A stretch of 64,000 nt of DNA from Streptomyces uncialis (lineage in GTDB: Bacteria; Actinomycetota; Actinomycetes; Streptomycetales; Streptomycetaceae), in assembly GCF_036250755.1 (NCBI RefSeq), contig NZ_CP109583.1, positions 4,588,001-4,652,000 on the forward strand. The letters run 5' to 3'. This document shows positions 25,624 through 34,280 of this stretch, piece after piece. How positions within the stretch are numbered: position 1 is the stretch's first letter; the number at the start of each line of letters is the position of its first letter. The translations under genes and the position numbers were made by a program. Below the pieces are notes generated by a model, which did no database searches, was not told the DNA's origin, and saw nothing but the letters and a program-made list of their open reading frames with translations.

Positions 25624-27297
25624 ATGCGAAGTCTCCTGGCACGCGCGTGTTCCGCGCTGGCCGTCCTCACGGTGGTGACCGGCGCGACGGCTCCGGCCAC
25701 CGCGTCCGCCACCCCGTCCGCCCCGGCCCCCGCGCCGGGCGCGGCACCACGTGCCCCGTTCAGCTGCGCCGGTGACATCCTGCTGTCCGCCGGGCTGGAG
25801 ACGACCCAGCTCCACCGGGGCGTCGCCGTCACCGGCGGGCTCTCCTTCACCCCGATCGGTCCGCCGAGCGCCCGCTACGACGCGATCGGGCTGAACCCGG
25901 CCGACCGCTACACCTACGCGATCAGGAGCCAGGGTCCGGGCTGGAACCTGCTGCGGATCGACGACGCCGGCGCGGTCACCGACCTCGGCACCGTGGGACT
26001 CCCCACCCCGATCCTCGGCCTCGGCGCCTACACCGCCGGCGCGTTCGACACCGCGGGCAACTTCTATGTCGCCGGGGGCTCGGACAACCTCCTCCAGCGG
26101 ATCGACGTCAACACCCGGACGTTCACGACCGTCACGCTGAGCCAGAACCTCGGCGGGGTGGACGACTTCACGTACCGCGGCGGATATCTGTGGGGCGTGT
26201 CGGCCACCGGCGCACTCACCCGGATCGACCCGGCGACCGGGACCGTCACCGTGTACGCGGCTGTCGTCCCCCCGTCCGTCACCGGCTACGGCGGCGCCTT
26301 CACCTACGGCAACGGCGACCTCGGGTTCCTCGACAACGCCGGGCTGCTGCGCCGGGTCTCCGTCACCGACCCGCTCACACCGGTGTTCCGGCTGCTCTCC
26401 ACGCAGACCACGGTCGCGGTGTCCGGCAATGTGGACGCCACCTCGTGCTTCGTCGCGGCGACCGACCTCGGGGTGGTGAAGACCGGCCCCGCGACCGTCC
26501 GTCCCGGCGGGACCGTCACCTACCGGCTGCGGGTGACCAACCACGGCCCGGGACCCTCCTCCGGCTGGACCCTGACGGACCAGATCCCGGCCGGGCTGAC
26601 CGACGCCGCGACCACGACCCCCGGCTGCTCGGTCACCGGCGGGAACCTCTCCTGCGCCGGGGGCGCCCTGGCCGTGGGCGCGCACACCGACGTCACCGTC
26701 ACCGGCACCGCCGGACCGGGCACCCCCACCTTCGTCAACACCGCGAATGTGCGCGGCAACGACCCCGACCCCAACCCGGCCAACGACTCCAGCACCGCCA
26801 CGACCCGGGTCGCGGACCTGACGATCACCAAGAGGCAGGAGGGTCCCGCCACCGTCGACCCCGGCGCCAAGGTCACGTACACGATCACGGTGACCAACGA
26901 CGGGCCCCTCGCGTACACAGCCGGGGACCCTGCCTCGATCACCGACGACCTCAGCCGTCTGCTGGACGACGCCCGTTACAACGGTGACGCCCGGGCCACC
27001 AGCGGCACCGTCCGGTACGACAACCCCGAGCTGTTCTGGTCCGGCGCGCTGGCACCGGGCGCGAGCGCCACGGTCACCTTCAGTGTCACCGTCAACGCCC
27101 GTACCTTCGGGAACCTCAAGCTCGACAACACCGTCGTCTCGGACATCCCCGGCAGCAACTGCCCCGAGGGCAGCCGTGACGCGCGCTGCACGACCCACGG
27201 CAAGGTGAAGGCCAAGGACAAGGACAAGGCCGAGAAGCCCGTCGGGGACACCCTCAAGGACACGGCCGCGCACACGGCCAAGGGCCCGCGGGACTGA
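25624..27297 (+). CDS. Secreted DUF11-repeat surface protein
   Basis: 557 residues. A signal peptide is clear (MRSLLARACSALAVLTVVTG followed by ATASATPSA). Residues about 50-290 contain a beta-propeller-like region (YDAIGLNPADRYTYAI, GAYTAGAFDTAGNFYVAGGS, YRGGYLWGVSATGALTRIDP) similar to DUF6923. Two DUF11 domains follow, DLGVVKTGPATVRPGGTVTY and DLTITKRQEGPATVDPGAKV, each an Ig-like strand set found in bacterial cell-surface proteins. The C-terminus is Lys/Asp-rich with no LPXTG or membrane anchor, so it is probably released or held non-covalently. It stands alone; a hairpin terminator follows. Confidence 0.82.
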   Translation: MRSLLARACSALAVLTVVTGATAPATASATPSAPAPAPGAAPRAPFSCAGDILLSAGLETTQLHRGVAVTGGLSFTPIGPPSARYDAIGLNPADRYTYAIRSQGPGWNLLRIDDAGAVTDLGTVGLPTPILGLGAYTAGAFDTAGNFYVAGGSDNLLQRIDVNTRTFTTVTLSQNLGGVDDFTYRGGYLWGVSATGALTRIDPATGTVTVYAAVVPPSVTGYGGAFTYGNGDLGFLDNAGLLRRVSVTDPLTPVFRLLSTQTTVAVSGNVDATSCFVAATDLGVVKTGPATVRPGGTVTYRLRVTNHGPGPSSGWTLTDQIPAGLTDAATTTPGCSVTGGNLSCAGGALAVGAHTDVTVTGTAGPGTPTFVNTANVRGNDPDPNPANDSSTATTRVADLTITKRQEGPATVDPGAKVTYTITVTNDGPLAYTAGDPASITDDLSRLLDDARYNGDARATSGTVRYDNPELFWSGALAPGASATVTFSVTVNARTFGNLKLDNTVVSDIPGSNCPEGSRDARCTTHGKVKAKDKDKAEKPVGDTLKDTAAHTAKGPRD

Positions 27298-27312
27298 CCA
27301 CCGGAACCGACC

Positions 27313-27339
27313 GCCGGGCCGGTCATCGACCGGCCCGGC
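27313..27339 (+). terminator. Terminator hairpin after the DUF11 protein gene
   Basis: Perfect 11-bp stem GCCGGGCCGGT (27313-27323) and ACCGGCCCGGC (27329-27339) with loop CATCG, 15 bases past the stop codon. The next 220 bases, to 27559, are AT-richer and should hold the promoter of the PH-domain gene. Confidence 0.75.
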
Positions 27340-27559
27340 CAATCGAGTTCACAGATGTTTCGCAGAAATCAGCGGACAACTGTGTTCACAGGCTTGGTGC
27401 CGTGCTTCACTGACGAGGCGCGCATCGGCCAGAGGTGCCGCAGGGACGTCCGATGCGGTGCGGTGGCGGCGACGGGGGCAGCCGTTCTTTTCCCCACTGA
27501 CCGCATGGTATCGGTGTACAGTCCATAAATCGCATGAAACGACCCAGTGGGGGGCCACC

Positions 27560-27925
27560 ATGGCATTGTTCGGAAACGCGCACACGATCGACCCGGGCCA
27601 GGCCGCGCAGGACTACGGCAAGCTGCTGGGCCACGGCGAGCAGGTCCACGCGGCCTACCAGATCATGCGTGACGCGATCCTCTTCACCGACCGCCGGCTG
27701 ATCCTCGTCGACAAGCAGGGCATCACCGGCAAGAAGGTCGAGTACCACTCGATCCCGTACCGCAGCATCACGCACTTCGCGGTCGAGACCGCGGGCACCT
27801 TCGACCTCGACGCCGAGCTGAAGCTCTGGGTCTCGGGCAACCCCGTGCCGATCCAGAAGACCTTCACCAAGGGCGTCGACATCTACGAGGTCCAGGGCAT
27901 ACTCACCCAGTTCGTGACGCGCTAG
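27560..27925 (+). CDS. Bacterial PH-domain protein (DUF1696/YvbH-like)
   Basis: 121 residues (MALFGNAHTIDPGQAAQDYG). The whole chain fits a single bacterial pleckstrin-homology-like domain: LLGHGEQVHAAYQIMRDAILFTDRRLILVD, GKKVEYHSIPYRSITHFAVETAG, DAELKLWVSGN, ending with a C-terminal helix (VDIYEVQGILTQFV). Such proteins are widespread, cytosolic and of unknown role, possibly envelope-stress related. The start is preferred over an upstream in-frame ATG because GTGGGGGGC lies close by and homologues begin with this sequence type. No operon partner. Confidence 0.88.
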   Translation: MALFGNAHTIDPGQAAQDYGKLLGHGEQVHAAYQIMRDAILFTDRRLILVDKQGITGKKVEYHSIPYRSITHFAVETAGTFDLDAELKLWVSGNPVPIQKTFTKGVDIYEVQGILTQFVTR

Positions 27926-27949
27926 TCGGTCCCGTCACGCAGGGATCGA

Positions 27950-27982
27950 ACGGCCGGCCGGGTCCCGTACCCGCCCGGCCGT
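27950..27982. terminator. Hairpin between convergent genes
   Basis: Stem ACGGCCGGCCGGGT (27950-27963) with ACCCGCCCGGCCGT (27969-27982), 13 of 14 pairs, 5-base loop. It sits 24 bases after the PH-domain gene and could also serve the convergent response regulator. The bases to 28085 are CCGGACCGG/CCGTACG-type simple repeats. Confidence 0.55.
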
Positions 27983-28085
27983 CGTGCGTCCCGCCCCGGA
28001 CGCGCCGTCCCGGACACACCGTCCTACGTTCCGGACCGGCCGTCGTACGTACCGGACCGGTCGCCGTACGCAGTCGCACGTGCCC

Positions 28086-28799
28086 TCACGCACCGGGGCC
28101 GCCCGGCCGCACCAGCCCCAACTCGTACGCGGTGATGACCGCTTGGGCCCGGTCCCGCAGACCCAGCTTCGCGAAGAGGCGGTTGATATGGGTCTTGACG
28201 GTGTGATCGGTGATCGTCAGCCGGACCGCGATCTCCGCGTTGGACAGCCCCTTGGCGATCAGGACCAGCACCTCCTCCTCCCGGGCCGTCAGCTCGTCGG
28301 TGCCCCGCGCGGGCGGCCGGGACGCCCGGCTGCTGACGAACTCCCCGATCAGCCGCTTGGTGATCTCCGGTGACAGCAGCGCCTCGCCGCGCGCCACCAC
28401 CCGTACCGCGTGCAGCAGTTCCGCGAAGGTCGCGTCCTTCAGCAGGAACCCGCCCGCCCCGGCGGCCAGCGCGTCGTACACGTACTCGTCCAGCCCGAAC
28501 GTCGTCAGCATCAGCACCTTGGTGGTGCCGTCGGAGGCGGCGAGGATCTCGCGGGCCGCCTCGATCCCGTTCATCCGCGGCATCCGGATGTCGAGCAGCA
28601 CCAGGTCGGGCCGGGTCCCGGCGGCGACCCGCACCGCCTGCTCCCCGTCCTCCGCCTCCCCGACGACCGTGATGTCGTCCTGGGTGGACAGCAGGTTCAC
28701 GAACCCGGTCCGTACGACCGCCTGGTCGTCGGCGACGACGGTACGGATCACCGTCCGGGGCGCGCCGTCCGCCTCCCCGTACTCCGTCCCGGCGCTCAC
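28086..28799 (-). CDS. NarL/LuxR-family response regulator
   Basis: 237 residues. Receiver domain 15-130 with the acidic pair in VVADDQAVVRTGFV, the phosphoacceptor Asp in DLVLLDIRMPRMNG, Thr in VLMLTTFGLDE and Lys in GFLLKDA. LuxR HTH domain about 165-225 (LTAREEEVLVLIAKGLSNAE, then IAVRLTITDHTVKTHINRLF). The GTG at 28799 overlaps the kinase stop as GTGA; another GTG lies one codon upstream. Together with the kinase it forms a two-component system of the DesK/NarX class, whose signal and targets are unknown. It is encoded second in the kinase-regulator operon. Confidence 0.93.
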   Translation of the reverse strand: MSAGTEYGEADGAPRTVIRTVVADDQAVVRTGFVNLLSTQDDITVVGEAEDGEQAVRVAAGTRPDLVLLDIRMPRMNGIEAAREILAASDGTTKVLMLTTFGLDEYVYDALAAGAGGFLLKDATFAELLHAVRVVARGEALLSPEITKRLIGEFVSSRASRPPARGTDELTAREEEVLVLIAKGLSNAEIAVRLTITDHTVKTHINRLFAKLGLRDRAQAVITAYELGLVRPGGPGA

Positions 28800-30016
28800 C
28801 ACGGCAGTTCCGCGACCACCACGAAGCCCCCGTCCGGCCCGGCGCCCGCGGTGAGGGAGCCCCCGACGAGCGCGGCACGCTCCCGCATCCCGGTGAGCCC
28901 GTGGCCTCCCGCACCCGGTCCGTCCACCGCGTATCCCGGCCCGTCGTCCGTGATCCGCAGCAGGAGCCGCCGGTCGGTGCCGTAGTCGACCTCGACGAGG
29001 GTCCGCGCCCCGGACGCGTGCTTGCGGACGTTGGTCAGGGCCTCCTGCACGATCCGGTACGCGGACAGCTCCCAGCCCGCGGGCAGCACGACCCGTTCGC
29101 CGGTCACCCGCAGCACGGCGTCCTCGCCCACCGCGCGGTGCTGGTCGAGCAGTTCGGGCAGATGGCCGAGGGTGGGCTGCGGCGCGATCTGCGGCATCTC
29201 CCCGCCCGGGGTGCGCAGCACCCCGAGCAGCCGCCGCAGTTCCGTCATCGACGCCCGGGCGGTCCCGGCGATCTGCTGGAACCCGTCCCGCGCCTCGGGA
29301 CTCAGCCCGGGGGTCGTGTACGTGGCGCTCTCCGCCTGGACGGCGATCATCGAGACCGAGTGCGCGACGATGTCGTGCAGTTCGCGGGCGATGGCCGTCC
29401 GCTCCTCGGCCGCCGCCTCCCGCCGCTCCATGGCGATCACCTTGGCCTGGGACAGGACCCGCTCACGCCGGGCCTCCCGCCGGGTCCGTACCGCGTCGCC
29501 CATCGACACGGCCCCGACGATCACCACGGCCAGTACGAAGGTCTCCGCGAACAGCCCGAGCGAGCCGGGTGCCCCGATCTCCGGCACCGGAAGTCCGCTG
29601 ACCTCGGGCCAGGACGCGATGTGGACGACGTTCACGGCGGCGGCGCCGAGCGTCCCCGCGAGCACCAGCACCCATGGCCGCTGCACCCGGTGCCGGGCCA
29701 GGGTGTACAGCCCGACCAGCCCGCTGACGATCGTGACGAGGTACAGGCTCCGCCCGGCGGCGAACGCGGTCATCCCCGCCGCCACGGCGAGCACCGCGAG
29801 CGGCGGGAACGACCGCCGCCACACCAGGCAGACGGCCGAGACGAGCACCCCGAGGGCGATCGTCAGGGAGTCCGGCGGGTACGCCACGAACTCCAGGAAC
29901 GCGAGCGCGGTGAGCACCAGCCCGGTGACCACCGGGTAGGTGGACCCGGCCGTCCAGTCCCGCAGCCGCGCCACGAGCCCACGCGGACCTCCGGCCGACG
30001 GACCCGCACCCGTCAC
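28796..30016 (-). CDS. Sensor histidine kinase (DesK/NarX-like, HisKA_3)
   Basis: About 406 residues with this start. Several membrane helices lie in the first 190 residues (YPVVTGLVLTALAFLEFVAY, LTIALGVLVSAVCLVW, FPPLAVLAVAAGMTAFAAG, YLVTIVSGLVGLYTLA, FVLAVVIVGAVSM). The dimerisation helix has the phosphoacceptor His in AIARELHDIVAHSVSMIAVQ. The ATPase domain shows YRIVQEALTNVRKHA, ITDDGPGYAV and GHGLTGMRERA. The start is uncertain: the frame stays open another 288 codons upstream through Arg/Gly/Pro-rich sequence of repeat character, and GTG 30016 lies near where recognisable membrane sequence begins but has only a weak ribosome binding site. Confidence 0.88.
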   Translation of the reverse strand: MTGAGPSAGGPRGLVARLRDWTAGSTYPVVTGLVLTALAFLEFVAYPPDSLTIALGVLVSAVCLVWRRSFPPLAVLAVAAGMTAFAAGRSLYLVTIVSGLVGLYTLARHRVQRPWVLVLAGTLGAAAVNVVHIASWPEVSGLPVPEIGAPGSLGLFAETFVLAVVIVGAVSMGDAVRTRREARRERVLSQAKVIAMERREAAAEERTAIARELHDIVAHSVSMIAVQAESATYTTPGLSPEARDGFQQIAGTARASMTELRRLLGVLRTPGGEMPQIAPQPTLGHLPELLDQHRAVGEDAVLRVTGERVVLPAGWELSAYRIVQEALTNVRKHASGARTLVEVDYGTDRRLLLRITDDGPGYAVDGPGAGGHGLTGMRERAALVGGSLTAGAGPDGGFVVVAELPW

Positions 30017-30702
30017 CCCCGGCAGCCCGGCCACCCGCCGTTTCCCCCGCCCGACGCCCCACCACGCCCCCGGGACGACGCCCCGCACGCCGCCCACCGA
30101 CCGCGCGACCGGTACGCCGCCCCCGGTCGAGGTGGCCCGTAGGCCGTCCGCCGACGAGGTGACCCGTACACCGTCCCGCGCTCGGGCGGACCGTGGAGGA
30201 CCTTCCGGCCGGGCGGCGGACCGTACGGCGCGACCGGGCGGGACCAGCGGCGCCGCGCACTTCGGAACGAGTTCCGTACGGCGGACCGGGCCTCCCGACA
30301 CGACGGTCGTGGTCCGGTGCCCCGCCGTCGCGACCGACCGGCCTTCCGTACGGCGGGCCGGGCCGGGCTCCGGGCTCGGTGGTGCGGGAACCAAGACTCC
30401 CCTCCTGGGGTAGCTGCTGACCGGTACGCCCCCATTCTTCGTGACGCCGCCGGAGCACGCGTCACCGTACGGGTTGACCTCCCGCCCGGACGTCACACCA
30501 CGGGTTGAGGTCCGGAGGCGACCCGTCGGCTGACGCCCCGCGCACCGAGGATTCCTAGCCTCGACGGAGACGAGCGGACGCCCCCGCCGCGCCCTCCCGG
30601 CCACCGGAGCGACCACCCCCGGCACCCCGCCCAACCCACGCGCCCAGCAACCCCCTTGCCTCCTCCCCACCCACGCCACGCCCCACCCGGACCGCCCTCC
30701 GC
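30017..30702. other. Non-coding or uncertain region upstream of the histidine kinase
   Basis: No supported gene. The first 400 bases are degenerate repeats of GGACCGTACGGCG and CCGGACGGC type, possibly including an N-terminal extension of the kinase. From about 30420 the DNA has no long biased frame and should contain the kinase promoter. It ends at the parS-like site. Confidence 0.4.
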
Positions 30703-30718
30703 TGTTCCACGTGAAACA
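30703..30718. promoter_or_regulatory. parS-like ParB-binding site
   Basis: TGTTCCACGTGAAACA is a near-perfect 16-bp palindrome, identical to the classical chromosomal parS consensus described in Bacillus and one change from the Streptomyces form built on GTTTCACGTGAAAC. It lies about 60 bases upstream of the glycosyltransferase start in non-coding DNA. No other copy was seen in the window. It may be a peripheral chromosome-segregation site rather than a promoter element. Confidence 0.75.
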
Positions 30719-30778
30719 TCGCGAACCCGCACCCGGGACACCCTCAGCAGCGCTCAGCACCGGAGACCGGAGTACCCC

Positions 30779-32107
30779 ATGCCCCCCACGCCCCCCATAC
30801 CGCCGACCAGCTCGCCGAACCGGCCACGGGACCGGTCGTCGGACGCGTCGCCGGCCAAGCCATCGGACGTGTCGCCGCACATGGCACCGGACTTGTCACC
30901 GAACTCGTCGCCGGGCACACGCCACATCCCGCCGAACCTGTCGCCGGGCACGCACCGCACCCCTCCCGACCGGACGCGGAGGCCCCGCACCCTGATCGTC
31001 ACGAACGACTTCCCGCCCCGGCAGGGCGGCATCGAGACCTTCGTCGGCGCGCTGGCCGACCGCTTCCCTCCGGAGGAGGTCGTGGTCCTGACCTCGTCGC
31101 ACCCCGACGCGGCGGCGTACGACGCCGCACTTCCGTATCCGGTGGTGCGGGCCCCCACCCGGACGCTGCTGCCGACCCCGGAGGCCACGGCCCGGGCCGT
31201 GGCCGTCGCGCGGGCGTACCACTGCGACAGCGTCTGGTTCGGTGCGGCGGCGCCGCTCGGGCTGATGGCCCGGCGGCTGCGCCAGGAGGCGGGCGTCCGC
31301 AGTGTCGTCGCGACCACCCACGGGCACGAGGTCTGGTGGGCCAGGACGCCCGGCGCCCGGGGCCTGCTGCGCCGGATCGGCAAGGGCGCGGACACCGTGA
31401 CCACCCTGGGCAAGGCCACCGCCCGCCCGATCACCGCCGCGCTGCCGGCGGACACCGAGGTCGTACGGCTGGTCCCGGGGGTGGACGCGGACGTCTTCCG
31501 GCCCGGGGAGCACGGCGGTGCCGTCCGTGAGCGGCACGGGCTGGCCCACCGGCCGGTGATCCTGTGCGCGTCCCGGCTGATCCCGCGCAAGGGCCAGGAC
31601 ACCCTGATCAGGGCGATGCCCTGGGTCCGCCGGGTGGTGCCGGACGCGATGCTGCTGCTGGTCGGGGACGGTCCCCATGAGGCGGATCTGCGACGGCTGG
31701 CCGCCCGGGAGGGCATGACGCAGGCCGTGGTCTTCGCGGGCGGTCATCCGCACAGCGCGCTGCCCGCGCACTTCGCGGCGGCGGACGTCTTCGCGATGCC
31801 GTGCCGGACCCGTAAGCGGGGGCTGGAGGTGGAGGGGCTGGGGATCGTCTATCTGGAGGCGGCGGCGTCGGGCCTGCCGGTGGTGGCGGGGGATTCCGGC
31901 GGCGCGCCGGACACCGTGCGGGACGGGGAGACGGGGTACGTGGTGGACGGCGGTTCGGTCGCCGCGGTGGCCGACCGTGTGGTCCGACTGCTGCGGGACC
32001 GCGAGCTGGCCACGGAGATGGGCCGCAAGGGCCGCGCCTGGGTGCGCGAGGAGTGGAACTGGGACCGCTCGTACGAGGTGCTGCGGGAACTGCTCGCCCG
32101 GCCCTGA
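30779..32107 (+). CDS. GT4 glycosyltransferase, PimB-like mannosyltransferase
   Basis: 442 residues from ATG 30779 (CCGGAG six bases before). The first 70 residues are a Pro/Ser-rich repeat (NLSPGTHRTPP-like units). The GT-B core begins RPRTLIVTNDFPPRQGGIETF, the glycine loop typical of PimB'. Later blocks are ATTHGHEVWWA, LVPGVDADVFRPG, ILCASRLIPRKGQDTLI, LLLVGDGPHEADL, and the donor-binding EVEGLGIVYLEAAASGLPVV with its E-x7-E pair. PimB' adds the second mannose to phosphatidylinositol monomannoside at the inner membrane face using GDP-mannose. That assignment is by family resemblance; other actinobacterial GT4 enzymes share these motifs. Confidence 0.82.
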   Translation: MPPTPPIPPTSSPNRPRDRSSDASPAKPSDVSPHMAPDLSPNSSPGTRHIPPNLSPGTHRTPPDRTRRPRTLIVTNDFPPRQGGIETFVGALADRFPPEEVVVLTSSHPDAAAYDAALPYPVVRAPTRTLLPTPEATARAVAVARAYHCDSVWFGAAAPLGLMARRLRQEAGVRSVVATTHGHEVWWARTPGARGLLRRIGKGADTVTTLGKATARPITAALPADTEVVRLVPGVDADVFRPGEHGGAVRERHGLAHRPVILCASRLIPRKGQDTLIRAMPWVRRVVPDAMLLLVGDGPHEADLRRLAAREGMTQAVVFAGGHPHSALPAHFAAADVFAMPCRTRKRGLEVEGLGIVYLEAAASGLPVVAGDSGGAPDTVRDGETGYVVDGGSVAAVADRVVRLLRDRELATEMGRKGRAWVREEWNWDRSYEVLRELLARP

Positions 32108-32272
32108 CCGATACCTGACGGTGACCAGATAGGCACCGAATGCTACGGTCCAGCGACGCCCGGTTCGCACAACAGACCGAACGGCGGGGGAATGCCGCGC
32201 GCCCGCGGCACGTTACGGGTGGCAGAAAGTTCGACATTCAACTAAACTCAGGCTCAGAAGGAGGTACCGACC

Positions 32273-33229
32273 ATGCCCGCTGTGACCGTTGAGAACCCGC
32301 TGACCCTGCCCCGCGTGATCGCGCCGAAGGATGCCGAGGCGCGTCCGGTGCTCGCCGTGACCACCGCTCCGAGTGGCTTCGAGGGCGAGGGCTTCCCGGT
32401 GCGCCGGGCGTTCGCCGGAATCAACTACAAGTACCTCGACCCGTTCATCATGATGGACCAGATGGGCGAGATCGATTACGCCGCGGGCGAGCCGAAAGGC
32501 ACGCCGTGGCACCCGCACCGGGGCTTCGAGACCGTCACGTACCTGATCGACGGCACCTTCATCCACCAGGACTCCAACGGTGGTGGCGGCACCATCACCA
32601 ACGGTGACACCCAGTGGATGACGGCCGGTTCGGGCCTCCTCCACATCGAGGCGCCGCCGGAGTCGCTGGTGCAGTCGGGCGGCCTCTTCCACGGCCTCCA
32701 GCTCTGGGTGAACCTGCCCGCCGCCGACAAGATGAAGGACCCCCGCTACCAGGACATCCGCGGCGGCGAGGTCCAGCTCCTCACGACACCCGACGGCGGC
32801 GCGCTGCTGCGTGTCATCGCCGGTGAGCTGGACGGCCACAGCGGCCCCGGCATCACCCACACCCCGATCACGATGGTCCACGCGACGATCCGCCCGGGCG
32901 CCGAGATCACCCTGCCGTGGCGCAAGGACTTCAACGGCCTGGCGTACGTCCTCGCGGGCCGCGGCACGGTCGGCACGGACCACCGCCCCGTCGAACTGGG
33001 CCAGACCGCCGTCTTCGGCAGCGGCTCCTCGCTCACCGTCCGCGCGGACGGCAGCCAGGACTCCCACACCCCCGACCTGGAGGTCGTCCTCCTCGGCGGA
33101 CGCCCCCTGCGCGAGCCGATGGCCCACTACGGCCCGTTCGTCATGAACACCCGCGAAGAACTCCAGCAGGCGTTCGACGACTTCCAGAAGGGCCGCCTCG
33201 GCACGATCCCGGCGGTCCACGGAATGTAG
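32273..33229 (+). CDS. Pirin-family bicupin protein
   Basis: 318 residues with AAGGAGGT spaced eight bases from the ATG. The N-terminal cupin carries the pirin metal motif HPHRGFETVTYLIDG (His residues) and GDTQWMTAGSGLLHIEAPP, which supplies the third His and the Glu. A second cupin (ITLPWRKDFNGLAYVLAGRGT) and a conserved C-terminus (GGRPLREPMAHYGPFVMNTREEL) complete the family. Bacterial pirins include quercetinases and the Streptomyces PirA regulator of fatty-acid oxidation; the role here is not fixed by the sequence. Single gene, followed by a terminator. Confidence 0.93.
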   Translation: MPAVTVENPLTLPRVIAPKDAEARPVLAVTTAPSGFEGEGFPVRRAFAGINYKYLDPFIMMDQMGEIDYAAGEPKGTPWHPHRGFETVTYLIDGTFIHQDSNGGGGTITNGDTQWMTAGSGLLHIEAPPESLVQSGGLFHGLQLWVNLPAADKMKDPRYQDIRGGEVQLLTTPDGGALLRVIAGELDGHSGPGITHTPITMVHATIRPGAEITLPWRKDFNGLAYVLAGRGTVGTDHRPVELGQTAVFGSGSSLTVRADGSQDSHTPDLEVVLLGGRPLREPMAHYGPFVMNTREELQQAFDDFQKGRLGTIPAVHGM

Positions 33230-33245
33230 TCCAGCACCCCCGAAG

Positions 33246-33277
33246 AGGCCCCGCCCGGCAAAACCCGGCCGGGGCCT
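33246..33277 (+). terminator. Terminator hairpin after pirin gene
   Basis: AGGCCCCGCCCGG (33246-33258) pairs with CCGGCCGGGGCCT (33265-33277) with one mismatch, then TCTTC. It starts 17 bases after the pirin stop codon. Confidence 0.75.
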
Positions 33278-33289
33278 TCTTCATGCCCC

Positions 33290-33683
33290 GCGCCCACCCA
33301 TGCCGCGCGCCCCATGCCTCGCGGTTCACGGCTCGCGGTTCACGGCTAGTGCTTCACGGCTCCCGGAGAACTCCGCCCCCGGCCCGTCGGGCAAAGGCCC
33401 CGAAGAGGGCTCGCGCCGTGCGGGCCAACACCCTCGGCCGGTACGCCGGTACGGGGTCGGGCCCCTCCTTGACGCCACCCGCATCCGAGCGTTCAACGGG
33501 CACCGCCCCGGGCACACGGACATGGGCACGCGCGCCCTCGGCCGAAGGGCCGTAGCCGCAGGCGCAGTCCCGACAACCGCATCCTGGTGACCCCATGACA
33601 GCGGTGCGCGCTCCAGGGGTGTCCCATGATCCGGGCGACCACGCACGGGGCGCACGGCACCGGTGGGGACGTCTCCGACACCC
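33290..33683. other. Gene-free stretch with a short tandem repeat
   Basis: No supported gene in about 390 bases. A 14-base unit resembling CGCGGTTCACGGCT is repeated about three times at 33315-33362. Remaining frames are short and without ribosome binding sites. The 3-prime end of the next minus-strand gene borders it. Confidence 0.4.
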
Positions 33684-34094
33684 TCACCCTCCCGGCGCGC
33701 CCGGAGGCCCCGCGCAGTCCCCGTTACCGGGGACCGGCCCGCCATCCGGCGAGTGGAAGGGTTCGACGGGGCGTGGCAGCCGCCCACCTCGGCTGCGCGC
33801 AACCCTCAACGTCTCGTGCAACGACTCCACGAGCCGTGCCGCCACGTACCGCAACTCCCGGGCACTCGCCTTCGGCTCCCGCACCAGCGCCTCCGCGTGC
33901 GAGAGGAGTCGGGCCGCCATGTCGAGCTGCGAGGCTTCGATGCTGTCCGCGACCCTCGACAGGTACCCGTCACCGTTGTCCGTCACGAGGTAGCACGGGT
34001 TCCCGTCCGAGGACGACCACGGCAGCAGTCGCGCCGACCCTGCACCGCTCAACCGCACAAACGCCGGGGGCACCACCCCTTCCTCACCGGTCAC
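33684..34094 (-). CDS. Hypothetical protein beside XRE-TPR regulator
   Basis: 136 residues from a GTG. The N-terminus reads FVRLSGAGSARLLPWSSSDG, NPCYLVTDNGDGYLSRVADS; a helical middle follows (QLDMAARLLSHAEALVREPKASARELRYVAARLVESLHETLRVA, split here by commas only in description). I do not recognise a named domain, but small proteins of this shape commonly sit next to XRE-TPR regulators in Streptomyces and may be their partner. No clear ribosome binding site precedes the GTG. It lies downstream of, and on the same strand as, the regulator, with a strong hairpin in between. Confidence 0.5.
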   Translation of the reverse strand: MTGEEGVVPPAFVRLSGAGSARLLPWSSSDGNPCYLVTDNGDGYLSRVADSIEASQLDMAARLLSHAEALVREPKASARELRYVAARLVESLHETLRVARSRGGRLPRPVEPFHSPDGGPVPGNGDCAGPPGAPGG

Positions 34095-34230
34095 CGCCGG
34101 GCGTCCATGTATTCGAAGATCAGTCCGATACGCTTCACAGCGTCGTCAACTCCAGCTGGTTGATGGCCACGCCCCCGGACGGTTCGCCCCGTCGCGGGGG
34201 TCTTTCACCCGCCATCGTGCCGAGGAACAA

Positions 34231-34267
34231 GTGAGGGGGGTTTCACAAAGTGTGAAACCCCCCTCAC
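34231..34267. terminator. 17-bp hairpin terminator below the XRE-TPR gene
   Basis: GTGAGGGGGGTTTCACA (34231-34247) and TGTGAAACCCCCCTCAC (34251-34267) are perfect complements with a 3-base loop, 14 bases past the regulator stop. It separates the regulator transcript from the small gene downstream, or attenuates read-through. Confidence 0.8.
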
Positions 34268-34280
34268 CGTGAGCGAAGCC

